Below are positions 35,045 through 43,579 of a stretch of 49,480 nt of DNA, piece by piece (position 1 is the first letter of the stretch; every line of letters starts with the position of its first letter). The DNA lies in contig JALEHY010000022.1 in the NCBI GenBank assembly GCA_022770425.1, positions 1-49,480 of the forward strand. Reading direction: 5' to 3'. The stretch is from Parvimonas sp. Lineage in GTDB: Bacteria; Bacillota; Clostridia; Tissierellales; Peptoniphilaceae. A model generated the notes under the pieces. The model was given only the letters and a program-made list of their open reading frames with translations, was not told where the DNA came from and made no database searches. The translations under genes were made by a program, and so were the position numbers.

Positions 35045-35134
35045 ATGTTTTTTAATTTTGGTAGGTACAAAAACGGAGACATTTTATGTTTTATAAATTT
35101 GATAAACGTTTTTATAAATAAATTAGGAGGATAA
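35045..35134 (+). CDS. Small ORF (29 residues) coupled to the lipoprotein gene
   Basis: ATG 35045 has a full AGGAGG six bases upstream and runs to TAA at 35132-35134. The peptide begins MFFNFGRYKNGDIL and ends NKLGG. Its last sense codons are themselves the AGGAGG ribosome binding site of the following lipoprotein gene, whose ATG comes one base after the stop. This suggests translational coupling or a leader peptide that tunes the next gene. I recognise no family. There is a mildly hydrophobic middle but no convincing signal peptide. Support comes from the ribosome binding site and the arrangement only. Confidence 0.5.
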   Translation: MFFNFGRYKNGDILCFINLINVFINKLGG

Positions 35135-35135
35135 T

Positions 35136-35660
35136 ATGAAACTAAGATACAAAATGTCAGATTTACTGTTGACATTAAACATATTCATTATACTCTTTTC
35201 GATATGTGCTTGTAATAACAAAGAACAAAATAAAACCGTTACACCTGTAACCGAAACCGAAAAAACCAATAAACCTACCAAACCTAAAGATTCAATTGAA
35301 GTTAAGGGTATAGCAACTATTAATCAAAATACTAAAAATTTTCATTTTTATATTTCTGATAAAAACGAAAAAAATATTCTAAATGAATTTAAAACTCCTT
35401 TCTTGGATTTTACTGCAGATTACAAAAATCCAAATAAAGACAGATATAAAATCATAATAGAAATGTCAATAAATATAAATGATGATGTTAAATTCGGAAT
35501 CAGCAGCTACGAAGATTTAAAGGCGGGAAAAGAAGTAATTCTGGAAAGATATGATCTGAAAGATAAAAATATTGTCGGAACTTTTGAATTAAACAAAGAT
35601 GAAAAATTATATAATCATATTCTTAAAGTATGTGAAATGATTGTTGAAAAAACCAAGTAA
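35136..35660 (+). CDS. Putative lipoprotein of unknown function
   Basis: A 174-residue exported protein with no family I recognise. A basic start (MKLRYK), a hydrophobic stretch to about residue 24 and a lipobox ICAC place the lipidated cysteine at 26, so it is probably anchored on the outer membrane face. A Thr/Lys/Pro-rich linker (residues 30-50) precedes a mostly beta-like domain from about 52. Translation looks coupled to the 29-residue ORF before it, and a hairpin terminator follows. It sits alone on the plus strand between lplA and the dehydrogenase operon. Confidence 0.75.
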   Translation: MKLRYKMSDLLLTLNIFIILFSICACNNKEQNKTVTPVTETEKTNKPTKPKDSIEVKGIATINQNTKNFHFYISDKNEKNILNEFKTPFLDFTADYKNPNKDRYKIIIEMSININDDVKFGISSYEDLKAGKEVILERYDLKDKNIVGTFELNKDEKLYNHILKVCEMIVEKTK

Positions 35661-35668
35661 TAAATAAA

Positions 35669-35711
35669 GGACTGCATTCAGATGAATAATTCTGATACAG
35701 TCCCATTTTTT
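35669..35711 (+). terminator. Terminator of the lipoprotein unit
   Basis: Outer stem GGACTG / CAGTCC (35669-35674 and 35698-35703) with an inner TCAGA / TCTGA stem, followed by a T-run. It lies between the convergent lipoprotein and lpdA genes. Confidence 0.75.
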
Positions 35712-35712
35712 G

Positions 35713-37428
35713 TTATTTTTTAGGTAAATGTACACTTACTCCTTCAACATCGGCAATTGCTTCATAAATAGCCTCTGAAAATGTAGGATGACCGAATACC
35801 ATTTTAATTGCTTCTTCAACAGTAATTTCTGACTGCATTAAAATTGAAACTTCATTTATTAACTCACTTGCTCTCGGTCCGACAATATGTGCTCCTAAAA
35901 TTTCTCCGTATCTTGCATCCGAAATAATCTTAACCATTCCCGATGAATCTCCGTGAGCTAAAGCCCTTCCGTTTGCTCCGTAATTAAATTTCCCGACTTT
36001 TATATCATACAACTTTTTCGCATCGTCCTCTGTCAAACCTACGCTACCGATTTCGGGATAAGTGTAAATTGCACTTGGAATAATATTGTTATTATACTTA
36101 TCAGATTTACCATCGGCAATTTCAGATGCAGCAATTTCTCCCATTTTAAATGCAGAATGTGCCAAAAGATTTTTTCCGTTCACATCACCGACAGCATAAA
36201 CATTTTTTACACTTGACTTCATCTTTTCATTTACAACAACATTTCCATTTGAAATTTCAATGTTTATATTCTTTAATGCAGTTAAATCAGTTTCTCTTGC
36301 AGTAATTAAAACAACTTCCGAGCTTGTAATTTCTTCTGAACCCGATAATACTGTTTCTCCTAAAATTTCTGTAACTTCTTTTCCAAAAATAAACTTAACT
36401 CCCGATTTTTCTAAAGATTTAATTAAAATTGAAGAAATTTCCGAATCGATAAACTCAATAGCTGAATTTTTTCTTTCAATAACAGTTACTTTACTTCCAA
36501 ATGAATTAAATATTTGAGCCATTTCAACTCCGATATAACCCGCACCGATTATCGTTAGAGTAGCAGGTATATTTTTTAATTCTAAGGCTTCATCAGTATC
36601 TATAACATTTTTACTGTCAGAACCCTTAATATTTTTAGCACATTTCGATCCGCCTGCAAAAATAACCGAACCACATAAAAGTTCTTTTCCGCTTTCTAAA
36701 GTGATATTTCCGTCTGAATTTATATAAGCAGTTTCTTTAAAAATTTCAACCGAATTGCTTTTTAATAAAAATTCTACTCCGGCAGTAAGTTTTTTTACTA
36801 TGGAATTTTTAAATTTCAACGCCTTTGCTAAATCAACAGTAATATTGTCATTTTCTAAAACAATCCCTCTTTTACTTGAGGCTTTAATTCTTTCTATATC
36901 CTCAACATTTTGTAAATATGTTTTTGTAGGAATACAACCTCTGTTTAAACAAGTTCCTCCAAATTTATTATTTTCCGCTATTGCAACTTTCATACCTTTT
37001 TGAGCCGCCTTTATTGCCGAATAGTAACCTGCAGGCCCTCCTCCGATTACAAACACATCATATTCATTATCTTTTAATTCTTTTTTAGTTTCGGATTTTG
37101 TTTCAACCTTTTTTTCTTTAGAAATTTCTTTAACTTCCTCTTTAACTTCTTCTTTAACAGGTTCAGAACTTGTTTCTGGAATAGTATCCCCCTCATCTCC
37201 TATATATGCAATGGTTGTTATAACCGGAACAATTTCTCCGTCTTTCTTTAAAATTTTAAGTAATGTTCCTGATGTTTCGGCTTCAATTTCCATATTAACC
37301 TTATCAGTCATTATTTCTAAGATTATTTCTCCGGCTTCAACTTTATCTCCCTCTTTTTTAATCCACTTTACTATTTGACCTTCTTCCATTTCACTGCCGG
37401 CTTTTGGCATTATTACTTCTGTTAACAT
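35713..37428 (-). CDS. lpdA: Dihydrolipoyl dehydrogenase (E3) with N-terminal lipoyl domain
   Basis: Reoxidises dihydrolipoyl groups with NAD+. It is 571 residues, about 100 longer than plain E3. A lipoyl domain occupies residues 1-78, with the attachment lysine K43 in EIMTDKVNM. A Glu/Lys-rich linker follows to about 125. Then comes the FAD domain (VIGGGPAGY), the redox disulfide GGTCLNRGCIPTK, the NAD domain (IGAGYIGVEMA), and the dimer interface with the catalytic His block VFGHPTFSEAI. It is the last gene of the E1-E2-E3 operon. The E2 here has no lipoyl domain, so K43 is probably the only lipoylation site of the complex. Confidence 0.95.
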   Translation of the reverse strand: MLTEVIMPKAGSEMEEGQIVKWIKKEGDKVEAGEIILEIMTDKVNMEIEAETSGTLLKILKKDGEIVPVITTIAYIGDEGDTIPETSSEPVKEEVKEEVKEISKEKKVETKSETKKELKDNEYDVFVIGGGPAGYYSAIKAAQKGMKVAIAENNKFGGTCLNRGCIPTKTYLQNVEDIERIKASSKRGIVLENDNITVDLAKALKFKNSIVKKLTAGVEFLLKSNSVEIFKETAYINSDGNITLESGKELLCGSVIFAGGSKCAKNIKGSDSKNVIDTDEALELKNIPATLTIIGAGYIGVEMAQIFNSFGSKVTVIERKNSAIEFIDSEISSILIKSLEKSGVKFIFGKEVTEILGETVLSGSEEITSSEVVLITARETDLTALKNINIEISNGNVVVNEKMKSSVKNVYAVGDVNGKNLLAHSAFKMGEIAASEIADGKSDKYNNNIIPSAIYTYPEIGSVGLTEDDAKKLYDIKVGKFNYGANGRALAHGDSSGMVKIISDARYGEILGAHIVGPRASELINEVSILMQSEITVEEAIKMVFGHPTFSEAIYEAIADVEGVSVHLPKK

Positions 37429-37443
37429 AATTTTCTCCTCACA

Positions 37444-38478
37444 CTAAACTAAAATTGAAATAGGATTTTCTAAATAATTTTTCAAAGTATTTAAAAATTT
37501 TGCAGCTTCCATTCCGTCAACAACTCTGTGATCAACAGTAATTGACAATTTCATAATAGGCCGTACAACTATTTCACCATTTACTACAACAGGTTTATCA
37601 ACAGTTGCACTGACACCTAAGATAGCACTGTTGGGTTGATTTATAATCGGTGCAAATGAATCTATTCCAAACATTCCTAAATTACTGACAGTAAATGTAC
37701 TGTCTTCCAAATCTTCCGACTCTAATTTCATTTCAACAGCTTTTTTAGTTAAATCCTTTAATGAAATCATAAGCTCTCTTAAATTCATTTTTTCCGCATT
37801 TTTAACCACAGGTGTTAAAAGTCCGTTTTCAAGACCGACAGCCATAGCAAGATTTACATATTTATGAAGTAAAATCTTTGTTCCATCTTTTGATAAACTA
37901 CAATTTATATAAGGATGTTTAATTAAACTTTTAACCGTTGCCAAAGAAATTATATCAGTAACAGTAAGTTTATAGCCTGTTTCCTCTTTTAATTGTTCTA
38001 TAATGCTCTCTCTTAATTTCTTAACTTCAGTCATATCAACTTCAATATTTGCGACAAAAACAGGGGCAGTAAAATAACTTTCACTCATTCTCTTAGCAAC
38101 AGTTCTTCTCATCATTGACATAGGAATTTCTTCTATTTCTCCGTAAGATTTTTCAGCTGAAATTTCTAATTGATTTTCTTTTTTCTCATTTTCTTTCAAG
38201 GTATTGTCCTTATTTTTTAATAAATCTAAAACATCTTCTTTTAAAATCTTTCCGTTAACACCTGTCCCGACAATTTTTGTTAAATCTATACCTTCAACTT
38301 CTGCAATTTTTTTAGCAAGAGATGATATTTTGAGAATTCCAAAATTTTTAAAATTTAAAACATCTTCTTTTTGTATTCTTCCCTTAGGACCTGTTCCTTT
38401 AAGCAATGATAAGTCGATATTATTTTGTTTAGATAAAAATCTTGCAACAGGTGTTGCTCTAAATTTTATATCAGACAT
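37444..38478 (-). CDS. 2-oxoacid dehydrogenase E2 acyltransferase without lipoyl domain
   Basis: The acyltransferase core of a pyruvate- or acetoin-type dehydrogenase complex, 344 residues. It starts directly with a peripheral-subunit-binding domain (ATPVARFLSKQNNIDLSLL, with GTGPKGRIQKEDVL), and a second one follows at about 50-87 (GTGVNGKILKEDVL). A short charged linker leads to the catalytic domain with TFTVSNLGMFGIDSF, NQPNSAILGV and the active-site DHRVVDGMEAAKF. No lipoyl domain is present. Streptococcal E2 proteins share this design, from memory. It is 15 bases upstream of lpdA and 9 bases downstream of E1 beta. Confidence 0.92.
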   Translation of the reverse strand: MSDIKFRATPVARFLSKQNNIDLSLLKGTGPKGRIQKEDVLNFKNFGILKISSLAKKIAEVEGIDLTKIVGTGVNGKILKEDVLDLLKNKDNTLKENEKKENQLEISAEKSYGEIEEIPMSMMRRTVAKRMSESYFTAPVFVANIEVDMTEVKKLRESIIEQLKEETGYKLTVTDIISLATVKSLIKHPYINCSLSKDGTKILLHKYVNLAMAVGLENGLLTPVVKNAEKMNLRELMISLKDLTKKAVEMKLESEDLEDSTFTVSNLGMFGIDSFAPIINQPNSAILGVSATVDKPVVVNGEIVVRPIMKLSITVDHRVVDGMEAAKFLNTLKNYLENPISILV

Positions 38479-38487
38479 AATTTCCTC

Positions 38488-39477
38488 CTATCTATTAACC
38501 GCTTTTCTAATTGTACTTTTTATATCTTCAACGCTCGGCACAATAACTGCCTCTAAATTTTTTGCAGAAGGTATGTTCGTATCAGCGCCTGCAACTCTGT
38601 ATATCGGTGCATCTAAATAGTCAAAAGCATCACTTTCCGCTATTCTTGCAGATATTTCTCCGCCGAATCCGCCTGTTTTAAATGAATCATGGCAAAGCAC
38701 AAGTCTTCCGGTTTTCTTTACAGATTCAACTATTAATTTTTCATCTAAAGGTACCAATGTAATCGGATCTACAACTTCTACACTGATTCCTTCATCTTTT
38801 AATTCTTCAGCAGCTTGCAATGCTCTTTCTAACATTCTTCCCCAAGAAACTAAAGTTATATCTTTACCTTCAACTTTAACTTCTCCCTTTCCTATTTCAA
38901 CAATTTCTCCAACCTTCACTTCTCCTTTTCTTCCGAAAAGCGCCTTTGATTCAATAAAAATTACAGGATTATTATCTCGTATGGACGCTTTTAAGATTCC
39001 ATAGGCATCATTTACAGTTCCGGGAGCAACAACCTTTAATCCCGGAATATGACAAAACCAAGCCTCAAGTGCTTTGCAATGTTGAGCTGCAGCTCCTGTT
39101 CCGGACCCCGATGCACAACGATAAACAACAGGCAAACTAACCTCTCCGCCTAACATATATCTCATCGGAGCAGCCTCGTTAACTATCGCATCCATAGCTA
39201 TTGTAACAAAATCCATAAAAGTTAAATCAACGATAGGACGCATTCCGACCGATGCCGCTCCTGCAGCCGCTCCTGCAATAGCTGCCTCACTAATAGGGCA
39301 ATCTCTGACTCTTTCTTCTCCAAATTCTTCTAACATTCCAACGGTAGTTCCAAAATCTCCTCCGAAAATACCAACATCTTCTCCCATTAAAAATACATTT
39401 TCATCTCTACGCATTTCTTCGGACATCGCTTCTTTTATTGCCTCACGCAAAGTCATAATTTTTATTTCATTAGCCAT
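38488..39477 (-). CDS. 2-oxoacid dehydrogenase E1 component, beta subunit
   Basis: The beta chain of the thiamine-diphosphate-dependent E1 decarboxylase, 329 residues. TLREAIKEAMSEEMRRDENV, then GEDVGIFGGDFG, CPISEAAIAGAA and the C-terminal transketolase-like domain with VVDPITLVPLDEK are characteristic. GSGTGAAAQHCKALEAWFCH is the usual block around the heterotetramer interface. It follows E1 alpha by 22 bases. Pyruvate is the likely substrate in a fermenter, acetoin an alternative; pyruvate:ferredoxin oxidoreductase is not in this window. Confidence 0.94.
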   Translation of the reverse strand: MANEIKIMTLREAIKEAMSEEMRRDENVFLMGEDVGIFGGDFGTTVGMLEEFGEERVRDCPISEAAIAGAAAGAASVGMRPIVDLTFMDFVTIAMDAIVNEAAPMRYMLGGEVSLPVVYRCASGSGTGAAAQHCKALEAWFCHIPGLKVVAPGTVNDAYGILKASIRDNNPVIFIESKALFGRKGEVKVGEIVEIGKGEVKVEGKDITLVSWGRMLERALQAAEELKDEGISVEVVDPITLVPLDEKLIVESVKKTGRLVLCHDSFKTGGFGGEISARIAESDAFDYLDAPIYRVAGADTNIPSAKNLEAVIVPSVEDIKSTIRKAVNR

Positions 39478-39499
39478 AATCTTCTCCTATCAATCAATA

Positions 39500-40474
39500 T
39501 TAAGCGTAATTATCTGTAAAGGCGTCTTTTTCATCCGCTAAAGGTGATTCCTTAGCAAAAGTTATAGCATCGGCAATTACTTTTTTTACACTTTCTTCCA
39601 TATCTTCAAGTTCTTTTTCAGTAGCAATTTCATTTTCAATTAAATATTTTTTGTATGCAACATTTGGGTCTTTTTCTTTCCAAGCATCAACTTCTTCTTT
39701 ATCTCTATATTTTCCCGCATCTGAAGCTGAGTGTCCAAACCATCTGTAACTCTTTGATTCAACTAAAACAGGGCCATTACCTTTTCTTGCATACTCAATA
39801 GCTTCACTCATAGCGTCATAAACGTCAAGAACATTATTTCCGTCCTCTACATAAAATGATTTTATTTTATATGCACAAGCTCTATCAACAACTTTATCTA
39901 CTGTCATAGATCTTTGTTGTGACATCGAAATTCCATAGTTATTATTTATTACATAAAATATTAAAGGCAATTTCCAAATTGATGCCATATTTAAACATTC
40001 ATGAAAACTTCCTTCATTTGTTGCACTTTCTCCCATACAACATACAACAACATTCCCTGTATTTTTCATTTTTTGAGCAAGTGCTGCACCTGTACTTAAA
40101 CCATGTCCTCCACCGACAATACCGTTACATCCCATATTATTTACATCTAAGTTATAAAGGTGCATACTTCCACCACGACCTTTACATTGTCCCGTAGCTT
40201 TTCCTAAAATTTCCGCCATCATTTTATTTATATCAATACCTTTTGCAATTGTCTGACCATGTCCCCTATGATTTGAATACATCAAGTCTTCTTTTCTCAT
40301 AGGATAAATAGCTCCTACATTTGCAGCTTCTTCACCAACAGAATAATGTGTCATTCCATGAATAAATCCTCTGGCATATAGTTTACTAAGCTCTAAATCA
40401 AAATGTCTTATGAGTAACATTTGATTATACATCTCCAAAAGTTGTTCTCTTGTTAATTTTTTTGAATTTTTCAC
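39500..40474 (-). CDS. 2-oxoacid dehydrogenase E1 component, alpha subunit
   Basis: The alpha chain of E1, 324 residues, carrying the thiamine diphosphate motif: GGGHGLSTGAALAQKM, then MGESATNEGSFHECLNMAS. YSNHRGHGQTIAKGIDINKM and the phosphorylation-loop-like RWFGHSASDAGKYR are also typical of the AcoA/PdhA family. The start is GTG 40474, with GGAGGG six bases upstream. First gene of the operon E1 alpha-E1 beta-E2-E3. Upstream lie a Crp/Fnr-type palindrome and a large inverted repeat, so it is probably regulated. Confidence 0.94.
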   Translation of the reverse strand: MKNSKKLTREQLLEMYNQMLLIRHFDLELSKLYARGFIHGMTHYSVGEEAANVGAIYPMRKEDLMYSNHRGHGQTIAKGIDINKMMAEILGKATGQCKGRGGSMHLYNLDVNNMGCNGIVGGGHGLSTGAALAQKMKNTGNVVVCCMGESATNEGSFHECLNMASIWKLPLIFYVINNNYGISMSQQRSMTVDKVVDRACAYKIKSFYVEDGNNVLDVYDAMSEAIEYARKGNGPVLVESKSYRWFGHSASDAGKYRDKEEVDAWKEKDPNVAYKKYLIENEIATEKELEDMEESVKKVIADAITFAKESPLADEKDAFTDNYA

Positions 40475-40564
40475 TTTTTCCCTCCAACAAATATATTAAA
40501 TATTGAATTTTATTCTTATTTATATAATTTTTTTACCCCATAGAATCTCGAAGTATTTAAACTT

Positions 40565-40602
40565 ATTAAACTTTTTAACAAAAAAATTTAAAAAAGTTTA
40601 AT
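40565..40602. repeat. Inverted repeat in the E1-alpha upstream region
   Basis: Arms ATTAAACTTTTTAA (40565-40578) and TTAAAAAAGTTTAAT (40588-40602), differing by one extra A. It lies about 90 bases upstream of the GTG start and could be an operator or form an AT-only RNA hairpin. Confidence 0.5.
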
Positions 40603-40604
40603 AT

Positions 40605-40620
40605 TGTGATTTAAATCACT
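40605..40620. promoter_or_regulatory. Candidate Crp/Fnr-family binding site
   Basis: TGTGATTTAAATCACT contains a perfect 14-base palindrome GTGATTTAAATCAC (40606-40619). It matches the Crp-family TGTGA-N6-TCACA pattern at all but the last position. It lies about 130 bases upstream of the E1-alpha start. Regulator unknown. Confidence 0.5.
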
Positions 40621-40704
40621 CAATTTTAAAATAAATTATTTCAAAAAAGTAATATAATTCCATAATTACTTAAATGTTTTTTAGTTTGAAATCAAAAATA
40701 ATAT

Positions 40705-40733
40705 AAACAAAAAAGACAGGATTTCCTGTCTTT
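40705..40733 (-). terminator. Terminator of the two-component operon
   Basis: Stem AAAGACAGG / CCTGTCTTT with a four-base loop (40712-40733), overlapping the stop of the third gene and followed by a T-run on the minus strand. Confidence 0.85.
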
Positions 40734-42102
40734 AGTTTATTTTTTTAAATTCATTGTAAGTATATTCGCTACTGTTATCAAATTTCCATTGAAATGTAAC
40801 CACTTCTTTTTTTTCGCTCAAATTTATTTTTAAAATAGGCAATGTACTTGAAACACCATTATCAATTGAGTAAACCATAAGTTCATCTAAAGTTAATATT
40901 ATCAAAAGTTTTTCATTGGGTGAAACAAAATAATCAGTAAAATTATCAGCTTTTGACTTTATGAAAGATTTGGAAAATTTTGTTGACGAATTTTCAAAAA
41001 TATCAACTGTCGGTATTAAGTCCAAATCAAATTCGGTAGTCGTAAAGCTATCTGATTTGTAATTATTAAATATACTTTTGAATACCCACTTGTTATTATT
41101 TCTCTTAACTCCTATGTTACTCATATCTAAAAGCGTTTTGTCATAATCTCTATACCCTATTTTCAAAACACTCTCAAAATATGAATTTTCTCCCAAATCT
41201 CCTGAAATATCTTTTACCGATAATTTTTTATTTTCATCTATCTGATTTACTTTATGAATTTCATAACTTTTATTAACATTATCACTGTTATTTTTTTCAA
41301 AACTAATATAGTTTTCACTTAGAAAATTTATAACCGAATTATTTGCAAAAAATGATTTTTTATTTTTCTTTCCGATATAATCTTGTGTATAAAAAATCTC
41401 TTTATTGTCATTAGTTGAATTGACTAAAAAAAAATTATTGTCTTTATTTACCAACAAACCGTCTATTTTTTTATATTCAATTTTATTTTCTAAATTTTTT
41501 CTTATAAGATATGTTTGATATACAACATCTTTATTTCCCAAAGTTTTTAACCCTATCAAAAAACTTATGTCTCTGTCCTTTGCTGAATTTTCAATCGAAA
41601 TGGAATTTGTATCAACATCCTTTTTTTCAAGTTCAAATAAAATATACTGTTTATTAAAAATGGTTGCAATGTGTGTATCGTCAATAACAATAAATTCTTG
41701 ATAATAATCAGTTCCGTTAGTTACAGAAACGATAACCGCCTCATCTGAATTTATACTTATTTTACTGTTTATAATTCCCTTTGACGATAAATAATTTTTA
41801 AAATTAATATATCTAAACTTAAATTTAGGATTTTTCGTTCCCATTTTTTTAAACGAAATAATATCATTTGAAATATATAATTTCTCTTCATCATTAATTT
41901 CACTTTTTAACCCGTCCAAACTCTCGATACTATTTATCTTCCAAGTTCCCTTAATAAGTATATTTTTAGACTTGGGTTCATGTATCAAAACATTTATATC
42001 ATTATACTTAAAGAAGTTACCACGCAAAACAAATGAAAATAAAATCACAAGAGCAATCATACTTACAGATATAATCGCCAATATTATTTTTTTATATTTC
42101 AA
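40732..42102 (-). CDS. Membrane-anchored protein of unknown function in two-component operon
   Basis: A 456-residue protein I do not recognise. One membrane segment (about residues 6-26) follows a lysine-rich start, so the rest is probably extracytoplasmic. The large domain is rich in beta-like alternation with many Asn, Asp, Lys and Ser; GTWKINSI near residue 55 recalls the opening strand of lipocalin-like folds, a weak hint. The start is TTG 42102, with AGGAGG eight bases upstream, inside the kinase gene end; an ATG at 42135 has no such site. Coupling to the kinase suggests a signal-sensing or kinase-modulating partner, which is inference. Confidence 0.7.
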   Translation of the reverse strand: MKYKKIILAIISVSMIALVILFSFVLRGNFFKYNDINVLIHEPKSKNILIKGTWKINSIESLDGLKSEINDEEKLYISNDIISFKKMGTKNPKFKFRYINFKNYLSSKGIINSKISINSDEAVIVSVTNGTDYYQEFIVIDDTHIATIFNKQYILFELEKKDVDTNSISIENSAKDRDISFLIGLKTLGNKDVVYQTYLIRKNLENKIEYKKIDGLLVNKDNNFFLVNSTNDNKEIFYTQDYIGKKNKKSFFANNSVINFLSENYISFEKNNSDNVNKSYEIHKVNQIDENKKLSVKDISGDLGENSYFESVLKIGYRDYDKTLLDMSNIGVKRNNNKWVFKSIFNNYKSDSFTTTEFDLDLIPTVDIFENSSTKFSKSFIKSKADNFTDYFVSPNEKLLIILTLDELMVYSIDNGVSSTLPILKINLSEKKEVVTFQWKFDNSSEYTYNEFKKIN

Positions 42103-43579
42103 AAGACTTTTCCTCCTTTTCAAGCGGTAATTCAACTCTAACCACAGTACCTTTTTCCAAAATACTTCTTATGATTAATCTTCCGTTATGTGCATTAACT
42201 ATTTCCTCACAAATAGACAATCCAAGTCCTGTATGTGAGTTGCTGTTAGAACCTTTATAAAATTTTCCGGTGACTAAAGAAATTTCCTCTTCAGATATTC
42301 CGCATCCATTATCTATTACTTCAATTACCGCATTATCATTTTCGATTTTAACATCAGTTAAGATAACACCGCCTTCATCTGTAAACTTAAGAGCATTATC
42401 TAAAATATTTATTAGAACTTGCTTTATTCTGTCCCTGTCTGCCATAACTATAACCGGCTTATTTTCGTCATAATTAATAATCATATCTATATTTTTTGCA
42501 CTTGACTTAGGCATTAATTGTTTATTTATAAAATTAGAAATCTCATTTAAGTCCAAAATCTCTTTATTCATTATAAGTCTTCCACTGCTAATTTCAGAAA
42601 AATCCAATAACTCTGTAACCATATTTCCAAGCCTGTCACTTTCTTTTTCAATTATTGTAAGACCGTCTTGCAACAACTTATTATCCTTAGCTTCAGGCTG
42701 TAACGTAAATGCCCACCCCTTTATTACTGTAAGTGGCGTTCTAAGTTCATGAGAAATACTTGAAATAAAATCTTTTTTTAACTGCTCTTTTTTTATAAGA
42801 TTTTCACTCATTAAATTCATAGTCATACCGAGTTTTGCAATTTCATTATCTCCTTTTTCATCAGCTTTTACACTTAATCTTCCGTCTGAAAGCTTTAATG
42901 CTACATCAGTCAACTTTTCAATTGGCGATACAATTTTTTTACTCATAAGTAAACTTATGCTTATACTTATAAGTAAAACAAAAAAACCAAATAAAAAGAA
43001 AACAATATAACGTTGAGTGATCATAGCATCTATACTTTTCATAGAAGTTATAAAACGAACAATTCCAACCTGTTCATTTCCATTACTAAGCGGAAGAGAA
43101 ACTGCCAACTCGTTTTCTCCTGTAGTTGAATTTTTATAGATTGTGGAACCGTCTTTTCCGTCTTTTGCTAAATAAACATCATTTGAAATAATGTTTTTAC
43201 CGATTTCCGACCCGTCAACAGTATCTAACAGAACCTGTCCTGAATTATTTAAAATTTGCACTTGTGAGTAACTGTCTTTATAAAAACGGTTCATATCTTT
43301 TAAAACTACTTCTGAAAGACTTGAGTTTGCTAAATGAGTTTCATACAAATTTACAGAATACTTAGCTTGACTACTTATAATTCCGGTTACTCCGGAGTAG
43401 TAATAATTTTTTATAGTAAAAATAAGAAAAATTTCAAAAAATACCACAATCAATGAAATTAATATAAAAAATTGACTCATTATGGTAATTCTTATACTTT
43501 TTTTCGAAAAAAATTTTTTCAAGTTGTTAATTTTTTTTAATTCATTAAAAAATTTAAAATCTTTTAATTTGAATTCCAT
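42092..43579 (-). CDS. Two-component sensor histidine kinase
   Basis: A 495-residue membrane kinase. Two membrane segments (about 32-55 and 190-212) flank an extracytoplasmic sensor of some 135 residues with a double-CACHE/PAS-like look (VQILNNSGQVLLDT, then TIYKNSTTGENELAVSLPL). HAMP follows to about 265, then the HisKA dimerisation box SISHELRTPLTVIKGW with His277. The HATPase domain contains the N box (DNALKF), G1 (VIDNGCGIS) and G2 (HTGLGLSI). It overlaps the response regulator by 16 bases and the next gene by 11. The sensor layout recalls WalK/ResE/PhoR types; the signal is unknown. Confidence 0.93.
   Translation of the reverse strand: MEFKLKDFKFFNELKKINNLKKFFSKKSIRITIMSQFFILISLIVVFFEIFLIFTIKNYYYSGVTGIISSQAKYSVNLYETHLANSSLSEVVLKDMNRFYKDSYSQVQILNNSGQVLLDTVDGSEIGKNIISNDVYLAKDGKDGSTIYKNSTTGENELAVSLPLSNGNEQVGIVRFITSMKSIDAMITQRYIVFFLFGFFVLLISISISLLMSKKIVSPIEKLTDVALKLSDGRLSVKADEKGDNEIAKLGMTMNLMSENLIKKEQLKKDFISSISHELRTPLTVIKGWAFTLQPEAKDNKLLQDGLTIIEKESDRLGNMVTELLDFSEISSGRLIMNKEILDLNEISNFINKQLMPKSSAKNIDMIINYDENKPVIVMADRDRIKQVLINILDNALKFTDEGGVILTDVKIENDNAVIEVIDNGCGISEEEISLVTGKFYKGSNSNSHTGLGLSICEEIVNAHNGRLIIRSILEKGTVVRVELPLEKEEKSFEI

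Noticed and set aside
40605..40620. Rex (NADH sensor) operator
   Set aside because: The site has TGTGA/TCACT ends with a TTTAAA centre and not the TTGTTAAN4TTAACAA form of Firmicutes Rex, so the Crp/Fnr pattern fits better.
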